Shown one piece after another: positions 53,565-61,481 of a stretch of 64,000 bases of DNA (within the stretch, counting starts at the first letter, position 1; every line of letters starts with the position of its first letter). Below the pieces are notes generated by a model. That model made no database searches, was not told the DNA's origin, and saw only the letters and a list, made by a program, of their open reading frames with translations. This DNA is from Psychrobacillus sp048572895 (GTDB taxonomy: Bacteria; Bacillota; Bacilli; Bacillales_A; Planococcaceae): assembly GCF_048572895.1 (NCBI RefSeq), contig NZ_CP183878.1, positions 3,906,001 through 3,970,000 of the forward strand. Reading direction: 5' to 3'. The position numbers and the translations under genes are program-made.

Positions 53565-53669
53565 TTCTTATTTAGAGCAGGTGGAGGGACAAGCCCTACG
53601 ATACCCGGCAACCGATTCCATTGTGAACACGGTGCTAATTCTTGCAGCCGATTGGCTGAGAAATAAGAA
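53565..53669 (+). promoter_or_regulatory. SAM-I riboswitch (S box) of mtnW-X-B-D
   Basis: CTTATTTAGAGCAGGTGGAG, then GGGACAAGCCCTACGATACC, CGGCAACC, CACGGTGCTAATTC and the P1 3' strand GAGAAATAAG. All core S-box elements are present. It is shorter (about 105 bases) than the mtnK aptamer because P3 is short. Confidence 0.94.
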
Positions 53670-53683
53670 GTTGTTAAACTATT

Positions 53684-53712
53684 AACCTCTTCTTATTTGA
53701 AGAGGTTTTTTT
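53684..53712 (+). terminator. Riboswitch terminator for the mtnW operon
   Basis: AACCTCTTC-TTATTT-GAAGAGGTT followed by TTTTTT. CTTCTTATTT in the left arm and loop resembles the P1 5' strand, allowing an antiterminator with AAATAAGAAG. Confidence 0.88.
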
Positions 53713-53714
53713 AT

Positions 53715-53831
53715 TACCTGTCTAGCTCCAGCGACTAGCCCTTCGAGTCGCTTCAGAATTTCAGCAAAGGCAAAGGACGCCCTTACGTGAAATTCATCCA
53801 GCGCTTGTCAGGGCATAGGCGCTTGCGCATT
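53715..53831 (+). repeat. TCTAGCTCCAG-family repeat in the mtnW leader
   Basis: Begins CTGTCTAGCTCCAGCGACTA, with a GCGACT...AGTCGC hairpin (about 53730-53751), and ends near CGCTTGCGCATTTATTATGG. The head of this unit recurs inverted at 60008-60045. Similar sequences are scattered repeats in bacilli. Here it separates the riboswitch terminator from mtnW by about 140 bases. Confidence 0.6.
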
Positions 53832-53854
53832 TATTATGGTTAGGAGTGAAAAAA

Positions 53855-55075
53855 ATGAGCGGAATTACTGCGCACTATCAACTATATGGAAAACCTGGAT
53901 CTTTTGAAAAAAAGGCAGAAGATATTGCACTTGGATTGACTATTGGTTCTTGGACCAATTTAGCTTTGTTAGAACAGGAACAGCTAAAAAAGCATAAAGG
54001 AAATGTAATATCCGTTACTGAATTTAAGGATATGCTGCATCCCATTCATCCGGAAAAAATCAAAGGAGAAATTAAAATATTCTATCCTGCAGCAAATTTT
54101 TCTACAGATATTCCAGCAATTTTAACAACTGTCTTTGGCAAACTATCCTTGGACGGTGAAGTAAAGTTATTAGATTTAGAATTCGATACGAATATATTGT
54201 CTCATTTTCCAGGACCCCGCTTTGGCATTCAGGGTATTCGAGAAAGATTAGGAGTTTACGAACGTCCACTAATCATGAGTATATTCAAAGGAGTCATTGG
54301 CAGAGATATCGAATATTTAGCAGAACAACTTAAACAGCAGGCACTTGGCGGAGTTGATCTTGTAAAAGATGACGAAATCCTATTTGACAATCCACTCACT
54401 TCTTTTGAAACACGTATTACTACTGGTCGAGAAGTATTGAACCAAGTGTTTGAAGAAACAGGACACCGTACTCTATATGCAGTAAATTTGTCGGGACGTA
54501 CATTCCAATTAAAAGATAAGGCGAAAAAAGCCCGGGAACTTGGAGCAGATGCACTCTTATTTAATGTTCACTCTTACGGATTAGATGTTCTTCAAGAGCT
54601 AGCAGAAGACGATGAAATTCAATTACCACTCATGGCACATCCAGCTTATAGTGGAGCATTCACGTCATCAGCATTTTATGGAGTTTCAACGCCATTAGTT
54701 CTTGGAAAACTTACTCGTTATGCAGGAGCAGACTTCTCATTATTTCCTTCTCCGTATGGTAGTGTTGCACTTGAAAAATCTATAGCTCTTTCTTTAGGCG
54801 AAGAGCTAACAAAAACCAGTCAGGTTAAACAAAGCTTTCCAGTGCCATCTGCAGGCATTCACCCTGGTCTCGTACCACTATTAATGAATGACTATGGAAT
54901 AGATAGCATTATTAATGCAGGAGGCGGTGTACATGGGCATCCCGCTGGTGCAACCGGAGGTGGTTTGGCTTTTAAGCAAGCTGTATCGGCTGTATTGGAA
55001 GGTATCCCATTAGAACAGGCAGCGAAACAACATAATGAATTAAAAACAGCACTTGAATTATGGGGTGATAATTAA
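53855..55075 (+). CDS. mtnW: 2,3-diketo-5-methylthiopentyl-1-phosphate enolase (RuBisCO-like)
   Basis: About 406 aa from the ATG at 53855 behind TAGGAGTG; the frame also opens with GTG at 53846. A RuBisCO-like protein: GPRFGIQGIRERLGVYERPL, GGVDLVKDDEILFDNP (the KDDE metal-binding region corresponding to the carbamylated-Lys segment), HPAYSGAFTSS and AGGGVHGHPAGATGGGLAF (phosphate loop). It enolises the diketone intermediate after MtnB. First gene of a tightly packed operon with mtnX, mtnB and mtnD. Confidence 0.95.
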   Translation: MSGITAHYQLYGKPGSFEKKAEDIALGLTIGSWTNLALLEQEQLKKHKGNVISVTEFKDMLHPIHPEKIKGEIKIFYPAANFSTDIPAILTTVFGKLSLDGEVKLLDLEFDTNILSHFPGPRFGIQGIRERLGVYERPLIMSIFKGVIGRDIEYLAEQLKQQALGGVDLVKDDEILFDNPLTSFETRITTGREVLNQVFEETGHRTLYAVNLSGRTFQLKDKAKKARELGADALLFNVHSYGLDVLQELAEDDEIQLPLMAHPAYSGAFTSSAFYGVSTPLVLGKLTRYAGADFSLFPSPYGSVALEKSIALSLGEELTKTSQVKQSFPVPSAGIHPGLVPLLMNDYGIDSIINAGGGVHGHPAGATGGGLAFKQAVSAVLEGIPLEQAAKQHNELKTALELWGDN

Positions 55076-55076
55076 A

Positions 55077-55742
55077 ATGAGTAAACTTGTAATTTTTTGT
55101 GACTTCGATGGAACTATTACCAATCAAGATAACATTATGGCGATCATGAAAAAATTTGCTCCACCAGAATGGACACCAATTAAAGATAATATTTTAGGTC
55201 AACGAATTTCCATACAAGATGGCGTAGCAAAAATGTTTTCTCTCCTACCTGTTGAGGCAAAAGATGAAATTATTTCTTTTGTACTTAAGCAGGCGATCGT
55301 CCGTGATGGGTTTAGTGAATTTGTATCCTTCACAAAAAATCATGACATCCCTCTTTACATCGTAAGTGGCGGTATAGACTTTTTCGTTCATAAGCTACTA
55401 GAGCCATTCGGACCATTTGCAGGAGTTTATTGTAACGAATCCATTTTTTCTAAGGAAACCATTCACATAGAATTTCCACATAGCTGTGATGACCAGTGTA
55501 CGAGCCAAGGCTGTGGTTGCTGTAAACCTTCTATTATTCGTACTCTTCTTGACCAAGATGCTGTGAGTGTTGTAATTGGCGATTCCATTACCGATCTAGA
55601 GGCAGCAAAGTTGGGAGATATTATTATTGCAAGGGATTTCTTAATTGAAAAATGTGAGGAATTAAATATTCCATATGAGCCATTTGAAAACTTCCATGAT
55701 GTAATAAAGATTATTGACGCTAAGCTAGGTGTGGCATTATGA
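55077..55742 (+). CDS. mtnX: 2-hydroxy-3-keto-5-methylthiopentenyl-1-phosphate phosphatase
   Basis: About 221 aa from the ATG at 55077, one base after the mtnW stop, behind GGGGTGA. A HAD phosphatase: IFCDFDGTITNQDN (nucleophile DFDGT), PLYIVSGGIDFFV and VVIGDSITDLEAAKLGD. An insertion, DDQCTSQGCGCCKPS, carries four cysteines, as seen in MtnX proteins. It dephosphorylates the MtnW product. It overlaps mtnB by four bases. Confidence 0.95.
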   Translation: MSKLVIFCDFDGTITNQDNIMAIMKKFAPPEWTPIKDNILGQRISIQDGVAKMFSLLPVEAKDEIISFVLKQAIVRDGFSEFVSFTKNHDIPLYIVSGGIDFFVHKLLEPFGPFAGVYCNESIFSKETIHIEFPHSCDDQCTSQGCGCCKPSIIRTLLDQDAVSVVIGDSITDLEAAKLGDIIIARDFLIEKCEELNIPYEPFENFHDVIKIIDAKLGVAL

Positions 55743-56353
55743 CATTACTAGATAAATGGGAAGAACTTGCGGACATCAAAGATGAATTAGCCGCAAGAGA
55801 TTGGTTTATGGGAACTAGCGGAAATCTTGCTATTAAAGTACATGATAATCCTATGGAGTTTTTAGTAACAGCAAGCGGTAAAGATAAAAAAAAGAGAACA
55901 TCGGAAGACTTTTTACTTGTTGATGCCGATGGAAACCCAGTGGAAAACACTCATCTAACACCATCTGCCGAAACATTACTACACTGTGCAATATATCGAC
56001 AAACAAAGGCTGGTTGTAGTTTACACATCCATACAGTTGCAAATAACGTTATCTCCGAATTATATGGTGATAAAGGTTCAGTTGATTTTCAAGGCATCGA
56101 ACTCATTAAAGCTTTTGGGATGTGGGAAGAGGATGCAATACTATCTATACCAATTATTCCTAACTACGCTCATATTCCGAAACTTGCAGAAGAGTTTGCA
56201 TCTTATATTTCTGCAGACAAAGGAGTTATTCTTATTCGCAACCACGGTATAACTGTTTGGGGAAAAGATGGATTTGAGGCAAAAAAACTACTTGAAGCTT
56301 GCGAGTTTTTATTTCAGTATCAATTAGCATTACATCAAATACACTCAAAATAG
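55739..56353 (+). CDS. mtnB: Methylthioribulose-1-phosphate dehydratase
   Basis: A 204-aa class II aldolase-fold enzyme: RDWFMGTSGNLAIKV (substrate loop, about 20-34), LTPSAETLLHCAIYRQ, CSLHIHTVANNVIS (zinc His pair) and ILIRNHGITVWGKDGFEAKKL (third His). It dehydrates methylthioribulose 1-phosphate, the step between MtnA and MtnW. Its ATG lies in the mtnX stop (four-base overlap). Confidence 0.95.
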   Translation: MTLLDKWEELADIKDELAARDWFMGTSGNLAIKVHDNPMEFLVTASGKDKKKRTSEDFLLVDADGNPVENTHLTPSAETLLHCAIYRQTKAGCSLHIHTVANNVISELYGDKGSVDFQGIELIKAFGMWEEDAILSIPIIPNYAHIPKLAEEFASYISADKGVILIRNHGITVWGKDGFEAKKLLEACEFLFQYQLALHQIHSK

Positions 56354-56368
56354 AAAGGAAGATTCTTG

Positions 56369-56902
56369 ATGGCTATTATTAAAATCCAAGAAACAAGTGA
56401 AACAATTGAAGCACAAAACGAGGTAGCAGCATTTTTAGAAAGTCAGGAGGTAATTTATGAGCATTGGGATATTAACAAGTTACCAGAAAACCTTCGTGAA
56501 AAATTTGACTTAAGCGAGGAGGAAAAGCAAGAGATTCTCCAAGCTTTCCAAGTTGAAATAGACGATATCTCTACTCGCCATGGCTACCAAGCGGCTGATA
56601 TTATTTCTCTTTCTGATTCGAATCCTAACTTAGACGAACTGTTAAAAAATTTCGAGCGCAAGCACCTTCATACGGACGATGAAGTTCGTTATATTGTAAG
56701 TGGCCATGGTGTCTTCATCATACAAGGCAAGGATAAACGCTACTTTGAGGTTCATCTATCACCTGGTGATTTGATCTCCGTACCTGAGAATATTACACAT
56801 TACTTCACATTATCAGAGGACCGTAAAGTTGTTGCTGTTCGCATATTTGTAACAACAGAAGGCTGGGTTCCAGTTTATCAAGAAGAAGCAGTAGAACAAT
56901 AA
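56369..56902 (+). CDS. mtnD: Acireductone dioxygenase
   Basis: A 177-aa cupin from the ATG at 56369 behind AAAGGAAG. The metal site is H99-L-H101-T-D-D-E105 with a fourth His in NITHYF. It cleaves the acireductone to 2-keto-4-methylthiobutyrate and formate (Fe form). The transaminase and nucleosidase of the pathway are not in this window. The repeat copy C begins about 40 bases after the stop, and no separate terminator is evident. Confidence 0.95.
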   Translation: MAIIKIQETSETIEAQNEVAAFLESQEVIYEHWDINKLPENLREKFDLSEEEKQEILQAFQVEIDDISTRHGYQAADIISLSDSNPNLDELLKNFERKHLHTDDEVRYIVSGHGVFIIQGKDKRYFEVHLSPGDLISVPENITHYFTLSEDRKVVAVRIFVTTEGWVPVYQEEAVEQ

Positions 56903-56939
56903 TAATAAATACTTTTTTTAGAGCTATTTCGTTTAAGAT

Positions 56940-57650
56940 TAAAAAACGAGGCAAAAGACATGCCCGGTCCTTTAAGGTCAGAACCTGTTTCTATCGTTTT
57001 CGAAGGGCTTTAGATAGACTTGTTGCTATATTTATTACCGAGTGAATTTTTAGGGGTGCTAGGTTGGTTGTGACAAACGTCACAACCAACCTAGCACCCC
57101 TTTTTTTCGGCAATCTTATGGCGTTTGTCTATCTGTCACCCTCCTACAACTTTTAGAAACAGTTAAGTGCGTTTTTGGATAACTAGAGAAAAGATGCTTT
57201 CCTATTTTCAGAGGAAGCTCTCGAAGATGCAATTTCGTTCGCTATTTACTTCTTTATGGGGCAAATACTTACTACTTCTCTTTATTTCCACCTAGTATAA
57301 AAGAAAACCTGCTTTCTTCATCTAACATTGGATAATAGCATCTAATTCAAAATCGATTACAAATGATTTTATCACTCTCTAAAAATTGACCAATCTTATC
57401 ATCTAAGCAATAAGCTATGCTAATTCTTATAGTGGAGTACTCCACACTAATTGATTGTAGTGAAAGGTGGCGACTCAAGCGGGAACAGCACGAGCTGAAA
57501 GCCCCGCAGGAAAGACATTGGGCGAACCTTGTTTGACCAATGTCTTTGCGACGAGTAACCGCAGGAGCATATGTTTTCGCAGTGACGAGGAGATTGAAGC
57601 CGTGCTCGCGGAACGCATCCAGCTGAAACGGAAATCAGTAGTATTATTCA
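56940..57650 (+). repeat. Palindromic intergenic repeat, copy C (longest)
   Basis: The most complete copy, about 710 bases. The apical hairpin is a perfect 22 bp (57053-57074 against 57079-57100, loop AAAC) and the outer stem is AGATAGAC/GTCTATCT (57012-57019 and 57127-57134). Further on come a perfect palindrome GTGGAGTACTCCAC (57432-57445) and a block GGGAACAGCACGAGCTGAAA typical of scattered bacilli repeats. That block contains an AAAGACATTGG/CCAATGTCTTT hairpin (57511-57547). It ends CTGAAACGGAAATCAGTAG, the same as copy A. The region lies between convergent mtnD and GNAT genes and encodes no credible protein. Confidence 0.85.
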
Positions 57651-57706
57651 TTCTTTCACCCATATACACAGTGTACACGGTACAATTTTATATACTTTCT
57701 TTTAAA

Positions 57707-57744
57707 AAAAGTGGATGACTCATTTTGTGAGTTCATCCACTTTT
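57707..57744 (-). terminator. Terminator after the GNAT gene
   Basis: AAAAGTGGATGACTCA (57707-57722) pairs with TGAGTTCATCCACTTTT (57728-57744) with one bulge; followed by T-rich sequence on the minus strand. Confidence 0.85.
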
Positions 57745-58452
57745 CATGTCTATTCGGTAAATTCCTTTTATATCTCGTAATATACATCCATTGGCTTCAA
57801 AAATTCGTCTCATAGGCTTATTACTTTTATCCGTGCTCCCCAAATACTCCTTCGCACCGAATGTTTTTAAAATTTCTAATGAAATAGTATGAAATATCTT
57901 TCCGTACCCCTTACCTCGCTGTTCTGGGACAACCCCAAAATAAAACATTCTTCCCTCGTCAGGCGTACCCTGTTCAATATGAGGAATACTTATTCCGTAG
58001 TTCATACCATCTTGAGAAAAGATAAAGCACTGGTCTCGCCAAATAGTACCTAATTCACTTTCAAGTGATTCCATTATCTGACTAATAGAAAACAAATTAT
58101 TTTTGTTAGCGGAACCACTCCTACATGAATCGTACAATATAGCAAAATCAAAATCAGTAGTTTGGCTATCAGAAAGAGCTTCTACTTGAAAAGTATTTGT
58201 ATAATTAGACGGTCCTTCCAATGGCTTTGTATACTCCACAATAGAAGACACTTTCTTAAATCCACGCTTTAATAGCCAGTCCTCATTCTCTTCATCCATC
58301 AGAAGGGATAGATAGGCTACTCTTTGTCCCTTCCACCCTGTTAATAATTTATCAAATGCAACTAAGTAATCTATGTTGGGAATATGAGATACTTTTAGCT
58401 GATCTACAAGCCAGTATTCTTGGTCTTTTTTTATCACATTGAAAAGGTTCAC
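57733..58452 (-). CDS. GNAT family N-acetyltransferase
   Basis: A 239-aa protein from the GTG at 58452, seven bases after GGGGGAG. The GNAT core is in the C-terminal half: FYFGVVPEQRGKGYGKIFHTISLEI (about 170-194) contains the acetyl-CoA pyrophosphate loop QRGKGYG, followed by GSTDKSNKPMRRIFEANGC. The N-terminal half may be a degenerate second GNAT fold. It is the last gene of the lysine-riboswitch operon, 23 bases after the ABC ATPase gene; acetylation of lysine or a derivative is possible but unproven. Confidence 0.85.
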   Translation of the reverse strand: MNLFNVIKKDQEYWLVDQLKVSHIPNIDYLVAFDKLLTGWKGQRVAYLSLLMDEENEDWLLKRGFKKVSSIVEYTKPLEGPSNYTNTFQVEALSDSQTTDFDFAILYDSCRSGSANKNNLFSISQIMESLESELGTIWRDQCFIFSQDGMNYGISIPHIEQGTPDEGRMFYFGVVPEQRGKGYGKIFHTISLEILKTFGAKEYLGSTDKSNKPMRRIFEANGCILRDIKGIYRIDMKSG

Positions 58453-58475
58453 CTATCGACTCCCCCATGCTGTTA

Positions 58476-59210
58476 TTAGTTTAATGTTCGCTTTAAGAAT
58501 GTTTTTGTTCGTTCTTCTCTTGGATTGTTAAAGATTTGTTCAGGAGGTCCTTCCTCAGCAATTACTCCTTTATCCATAAAAACAACTCGATCCGCAACTT
58601 CTTTAGCGAACTCCATTTCATGTGTAACTATTAACATTGTAAGTCCCGTGCCCGCTAACTCTTTCATAACTTTCAAGACCTCTCCAACCATTTCCGGATC
58701 AAGTGCCGAGGTTGGTTCATCAAATAACATAACATCTGGTTCCATGGAAAGTGCTCTCGCTATCGCAACACGTTGCTTTTGACCACCTGATAACTGCTTT
58801 GGTTTGGCATTTACATAGTGATCCATTCCTACTACTTTTAAGTATTTTAACGCTATTTTTTCGGCATCTTCTTTAGAGCGTTTTAACACTTTTACTTGAC
58901 CTACCGTACAGTTATTCAACACATTATGGTTGTTGAATAAGTTAAATTGTTGGAAAACCATTCCTAGCTTTGTCCGGTAGGCATGGATATCGTGCTTTTC
59001 ATCTAAAATATTCTCTCTGTTATAAATGATTTGCCCGCCACTGGGCTTTTCTAACAAGTTTATACAACGAAGTAAAGTGGACTTTCCTGATCCAGAGGAA
59101 CCAATGATGCAAACAACTTCTCCTTTGTTCACTGAAAAATCTATATCTCTTAGAACCTCATGATTTCCGAAGGACTTACTTAAATGTTGAACTTCGATGA
59201 CATTTTCCAT
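58476..59210 (-). CDS. Amino-acid ABC transporter ATPase (probably lysine)
   Basis: A 244-aa polar amino-acid-type ATPase: Walker A GSSGSGKST (about 35-43), Q-loop QQFNLFNNH, signature LSGGQKQRVAIARAL, Walker B VMLFDEPTSALDPE and H-loop VTHEMEFAKE. AAGGAGGAG precedes the ATG. The lysine riboswitch upstream of the operon points to lysine as cargo. Confidence 0.92.
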   Translation of the reverse strand: MENVIEVQHLSKSFGNHEVLRDIDFSVNKGEVVCIIGSSGSGKSTLLRCINLLEKPSGGQIIYNRENILDEKHDIHAYRTKLGMVFQQFNLFNNHNVLNNCTVGQVKVLKRSKEDAEKIALKYLKVVGMDHYVNAKPKQLSGGQKQRVAIARALSMEPDVMLFDEPTSALDPEMVGEVLKVMKELAGTGLTMLIVTHEMEFAKEVADRVVFMDKGVIAEEGPPEQIFNNPREERTKTFLKRTLN

Positions 59211-59228
59211 AGATTTCTCCTCCTTCGT

Positions 59229-59990
59229 TTAATCTATATTAGTATTACTCTTGGTTACCATAAGTTGGGGTGGTGGCTGTCCAATCATGCTGTAGTTTTC
59301 TGGTCCATCTAATTTTCTCTCTATATAACGTAATATTAATGTGACAGTAAACGTCATGACAAAATACAAGATACACGCTATAAAGAACGGTTCAAAGTAC
59401 TTAAAGCTAATACCTGCAACTGTCTTCGTTTGAAAAAATAACTCCGTAACACCAATAACATTTAATACGGATGTATCTTTGATATTTATGATAAATTGAT
59501 TGCCTGTTGCTGGTAAAATATTTCGGATTACTTGAGGTAAAACAACACTCCACATTGTTTGAACATGATTCATACCTATTGCTTGTGCAGCCTCAAATTG
59601 TCCTTTATCAATTGAAATGACACCTCCGCGCACAATCTCTGCCATATAGGCACCGGTATTAATCGAAACGATGAAAATCGCTGCCAATGTACGGTCCATA
59701 TCTACGCCAAAGGCTAGTGCGGAGCCATAGAATATCACCATTGCTTGTACAATCATTGGTGTTCCTCTAAAAAATTCAATATATATAGAAAGTATCAGAT
59801 TAACTATTTTTAATACAATACGTTTTAGTTTTCTTTCAGGTGTAGGAATTGTACGAATGACCCCTGCTAGCAAACCAATAACTGCTCCAATAATCGTCCC
59901 AATTATGGAGATTAATAGTGTCATTCCAGCTCCACGAAGGAACATCGGCCAGTTACTTGTAATCATCGAAATAATATATTCTATGCTCAT
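59229..59990 (-). CDS. Amino-acid ABC transporter permease (probably lysine)
   Basis: A 253-aa protein with five helices and the HisM/GlnP-type motif GTPMIVQAMVIFYG (about 75-88) and EAAQAIGMNHVQTMWSVVLPQ (EAA loop, about 133-153). The N-terminal FLRGAGMTLLISIIGTIIGAVIGL is typical. GAAGGAGGG precedes the ATG. The upstream binding-protein gene is separated by 133 bases containing two hairpins. Confidence 0.9.
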   Translation of the reverse strand: MSIEYIISMITSNWPMFLRGAGMTLLISIIGTIIGAVIGLLAGVIRTIPTPERKLKRIVLKIVNLILSIYIEFFRGTPMIVQAMVIFYGSALAFGVDMDRTLAAIFIVSINTGAYMAEIVRGGVISIDKGQFEAAQAIGMNHVQTMWSVVLPQVIRNILPATGNQFIINIKDTSVLNVIGVTELFFQTKTVAGISFKYFEPFFIACILYFVMTFTVTLILRYIERKLDGPENYSMIGQPPPQLMVTKSNTNID

Positions 59991-60007
59991 ACATTTCCCT
60001 CCTTCTT

Positions 60008-60045
60008 TAGAAAAGCGGCAGACGCTGCTGGCGTCTGGAGCTAGA
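60008..60045 (-). repeat. TCTAGCTCCAG-family repeat fragment
   Basis: On the minus strand CTGTCTAGCTCCAGACGCCA with a CAGACGC-CAGCA-GCGTCTG hairpin. It repeats the head of the unit at 53715 and lies between the binding-protein and permease genes. Confidence 0.6.
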
Positions 60046-60075
60046 CAGATAATAAGTAAAAAGCATTTACTTTAT

Positions 60076-60110
60076 TAAAATAAAAACCGACTGCAAAAAG
60101 ATGCAGCCGG
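60076..60110 (-). terminator. Internal attenuating terminator after the binding-protein gene
   Basis: CCGGCTGCA-TCTTTT-TGCAGTCGG followed by TTTTTATTTT on the minus strand, a few bases after the binding-protein stop. It should reduce expression of the permease and ATPase relative to the binding protein. Confidence 0.8.
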
Positions 60111-60123
60111 TATCACTTCATCC

Positions 60124-60981
60124 CTATTGTGCCGCTGGTTGGTTATTAATAGCAGCATCCATAATTTCTTGTCGTTCTTCTTCAGAAATTTCCGCTAAAA
60201 TTTTGTTGATTTCTTCGGTTAATTCACTATCTTTTTTCAAACCTACTGCTACTGCTGTTTCTTCTTCGTCTGCTTTAAATCCTTCTGTAAACTCCACCAT
60301 TGCAAAGTTTTTGTTTGCAGAAGAGGCACTAATTCCTTCTGGACGTTCAGATACATAGCCATCAATAACTCCAGATTCCAAAGCAACACGCATTGCGGAG
60401 AAATTATCAGATGCTGGTTGTTTTTTCACATCTTTAATTTGATCGATTACACCATAATGTGAAGTATTCAGCTGACCCGTAATTTTAGCACCACTAAAAT
60501 CTTGAATAGAGGTAGCACCTTCAAAAGGACCGCCTTTTTTCACAACCATAACAAAGTTGGAAGTGTAGTAGTTTTCTGAGAAGTCGATTGTTTCTTTACG
60601 CTCTTTTGTAGGCGACATTCCTGCGATAATTGCATCAATTTTGTCTGATTGTAATGAAGGGACAAGTCCATCCCATTCTGTTTTGACGATAACTAGTTCT
60701 TTTCCTAATCCGTCTGCAATTCGTTTAGCAATTTCTACATCATATCCACCGGCATATTCTGCGTTTCCATCAATCTTCACTGCTCCATTAGAATCATCTA
60801 GTTGTGTCCAGTTAAAAGGTGCATAACCAGCTTCTAAACCTACTGTAAACGTTTCTGCTGCTTCTTCAGTATTATCATCAGCGGAAGATCCTGAAGTTTT
60901 TGTCGTCGTATCTGTTCCGCACGCTGCTAATAACAATAAGAAAGATGCGAATATCGTTAAAAATACTAATCTCTTTTTCAT
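60124..60981 (-). CDS. Amino-acid-binding lipoprotein (probably lysine)
   Basis: A 285-aa lipoprotein: lipobox LLLLAACGTD (Cys at about 21), then a type 2 periplasmic-binding fold: FTVGLEAGYAPFNWTQLDD, GGYDVEIAKRIADGLGKELVIV, WDGLVPSLQSDKIDAIIAGM and TKERKETIDFSENYYTS, the standard polar-amino-acid receptor signatures. It is the first gene of the lysine-riboswitch operon. AAAGGGAG precedes the ATG. Confidence 0.92.
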   Translation of the reverse strand: MKKRLVFLTIFASFLLLLAACGTDTTTKTSGSSADDNTEEAAETFTVGLEAGYAPFNWTQLDDSNGAVKIDGNAEYAGGYDVEIAKRIADGLGKELVIVKTEWDGLVPSLQSDKIDAIIAGMSPTKERKETIDFSENYYTSNFVMVVKKGGPFEGATSIQDFSGAKITGQLNTSHYGVIDQIKDVKKQPASDNFSAMRVALESGVIDGYVSERPEGISASSANKNFAMVEFTEGFKADEEETAVAVGLKKDSELTEEINKILAEISEEERQEIMDAAINNQPAAQ

Positions 60982-61040
60982 TATAATTACTCCCTTTTTA
61001 TCAATATATGTTCTTACCTATAAAAAAAGACAACTTGTAC

Positions 61041-61068
61041 AAAAAAAGACCTGAGATGAACTCAGGTC
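61041..61068 (-). terminator. Riboswitch terminator of the lysine transporter
   Basis: GACCTGAG-TTCAT-CTCAGGTC followed by TTTTTTT on the minus strand, between the aptamer and the binding-protein gene. Confidence 0.92.
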
Positions 61069-61107
61069 GCAATATGTATAGTTGCCCTAAATCCTCTACT
61101 TTTCCCA

Positions 61108-61289
61108 AATGAGATAGCACACCATTATAAACCGGGATGTTTATAGTGGACAGTCCTGCAATTATTAACTGCAGACCCAGCAAGTAATACCGAGCAATAT
61201 TACAAGCTTCGGCGACATTTCCTTCTCCATAGAATCATAGCATCTCAAACTCCACTAAGGACTGTTAAATATCGCGCCTCTACCTCACT
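61108..61289 (-). promoter_or_regulatory. Lysine riboswitch (L box)
   Basis: On the minus strand: P1 5' AGTGAGGTAG followed by AGGCGCGA, then GAAGGAAATGTCGCCGAAGC, GCTGGGTCTGCAG, GGACTGTC and P1 3' CTATCTCATT. These are the conserved core elements in order. A separate CCTCACT...AGTGAGG hairpin (about 61284-61303) sits just 5' and can compete with P1. Lysine binding should favour the terminator at 61041. Confidence 0.92.
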
Positions 61290-61323
61290 ATACTAAGTGA
61301 GGTCGTATTCAATTATGATTCAT

Positions 61324-61352
61324 AGTTTACAATACCCATATATTCCTGTCAA
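61324..61352 (-). promoter_or_regulatory. Promoter of the lysine transporter operon
   Basis: On the minus strand TTGACA, a 17-base spacer and TAAACT, about 20 bases before the leader hairpin. Confidence 0.65.
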
Positions 61353-61481
61353 CTGCTTAAAAATTAATATTTAGCTAGGTATATGTTATAATGGATAGTG
61401 GCAAAATAAGAATAAAGGAAAATTTAATTATTATTGCTTCTTCTCGCATTGGTAATTATTTTTTTAATAGGAGTTGATATT

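Noticed and set aside
57467..57718. Open frame of 83 codons at the end of repeat copy C
   Set aside because: It lies in repetitive palindromic DNA, has no ribosome binding site and no protein-like composition; its terminal part recurs in copy A in a different context.
61353..61481. Possible purine or other riboswitch before the NCS1 permease
   Set aside because: Only about 100 AT-rich bases without conserved aptamer elements or a terminator.
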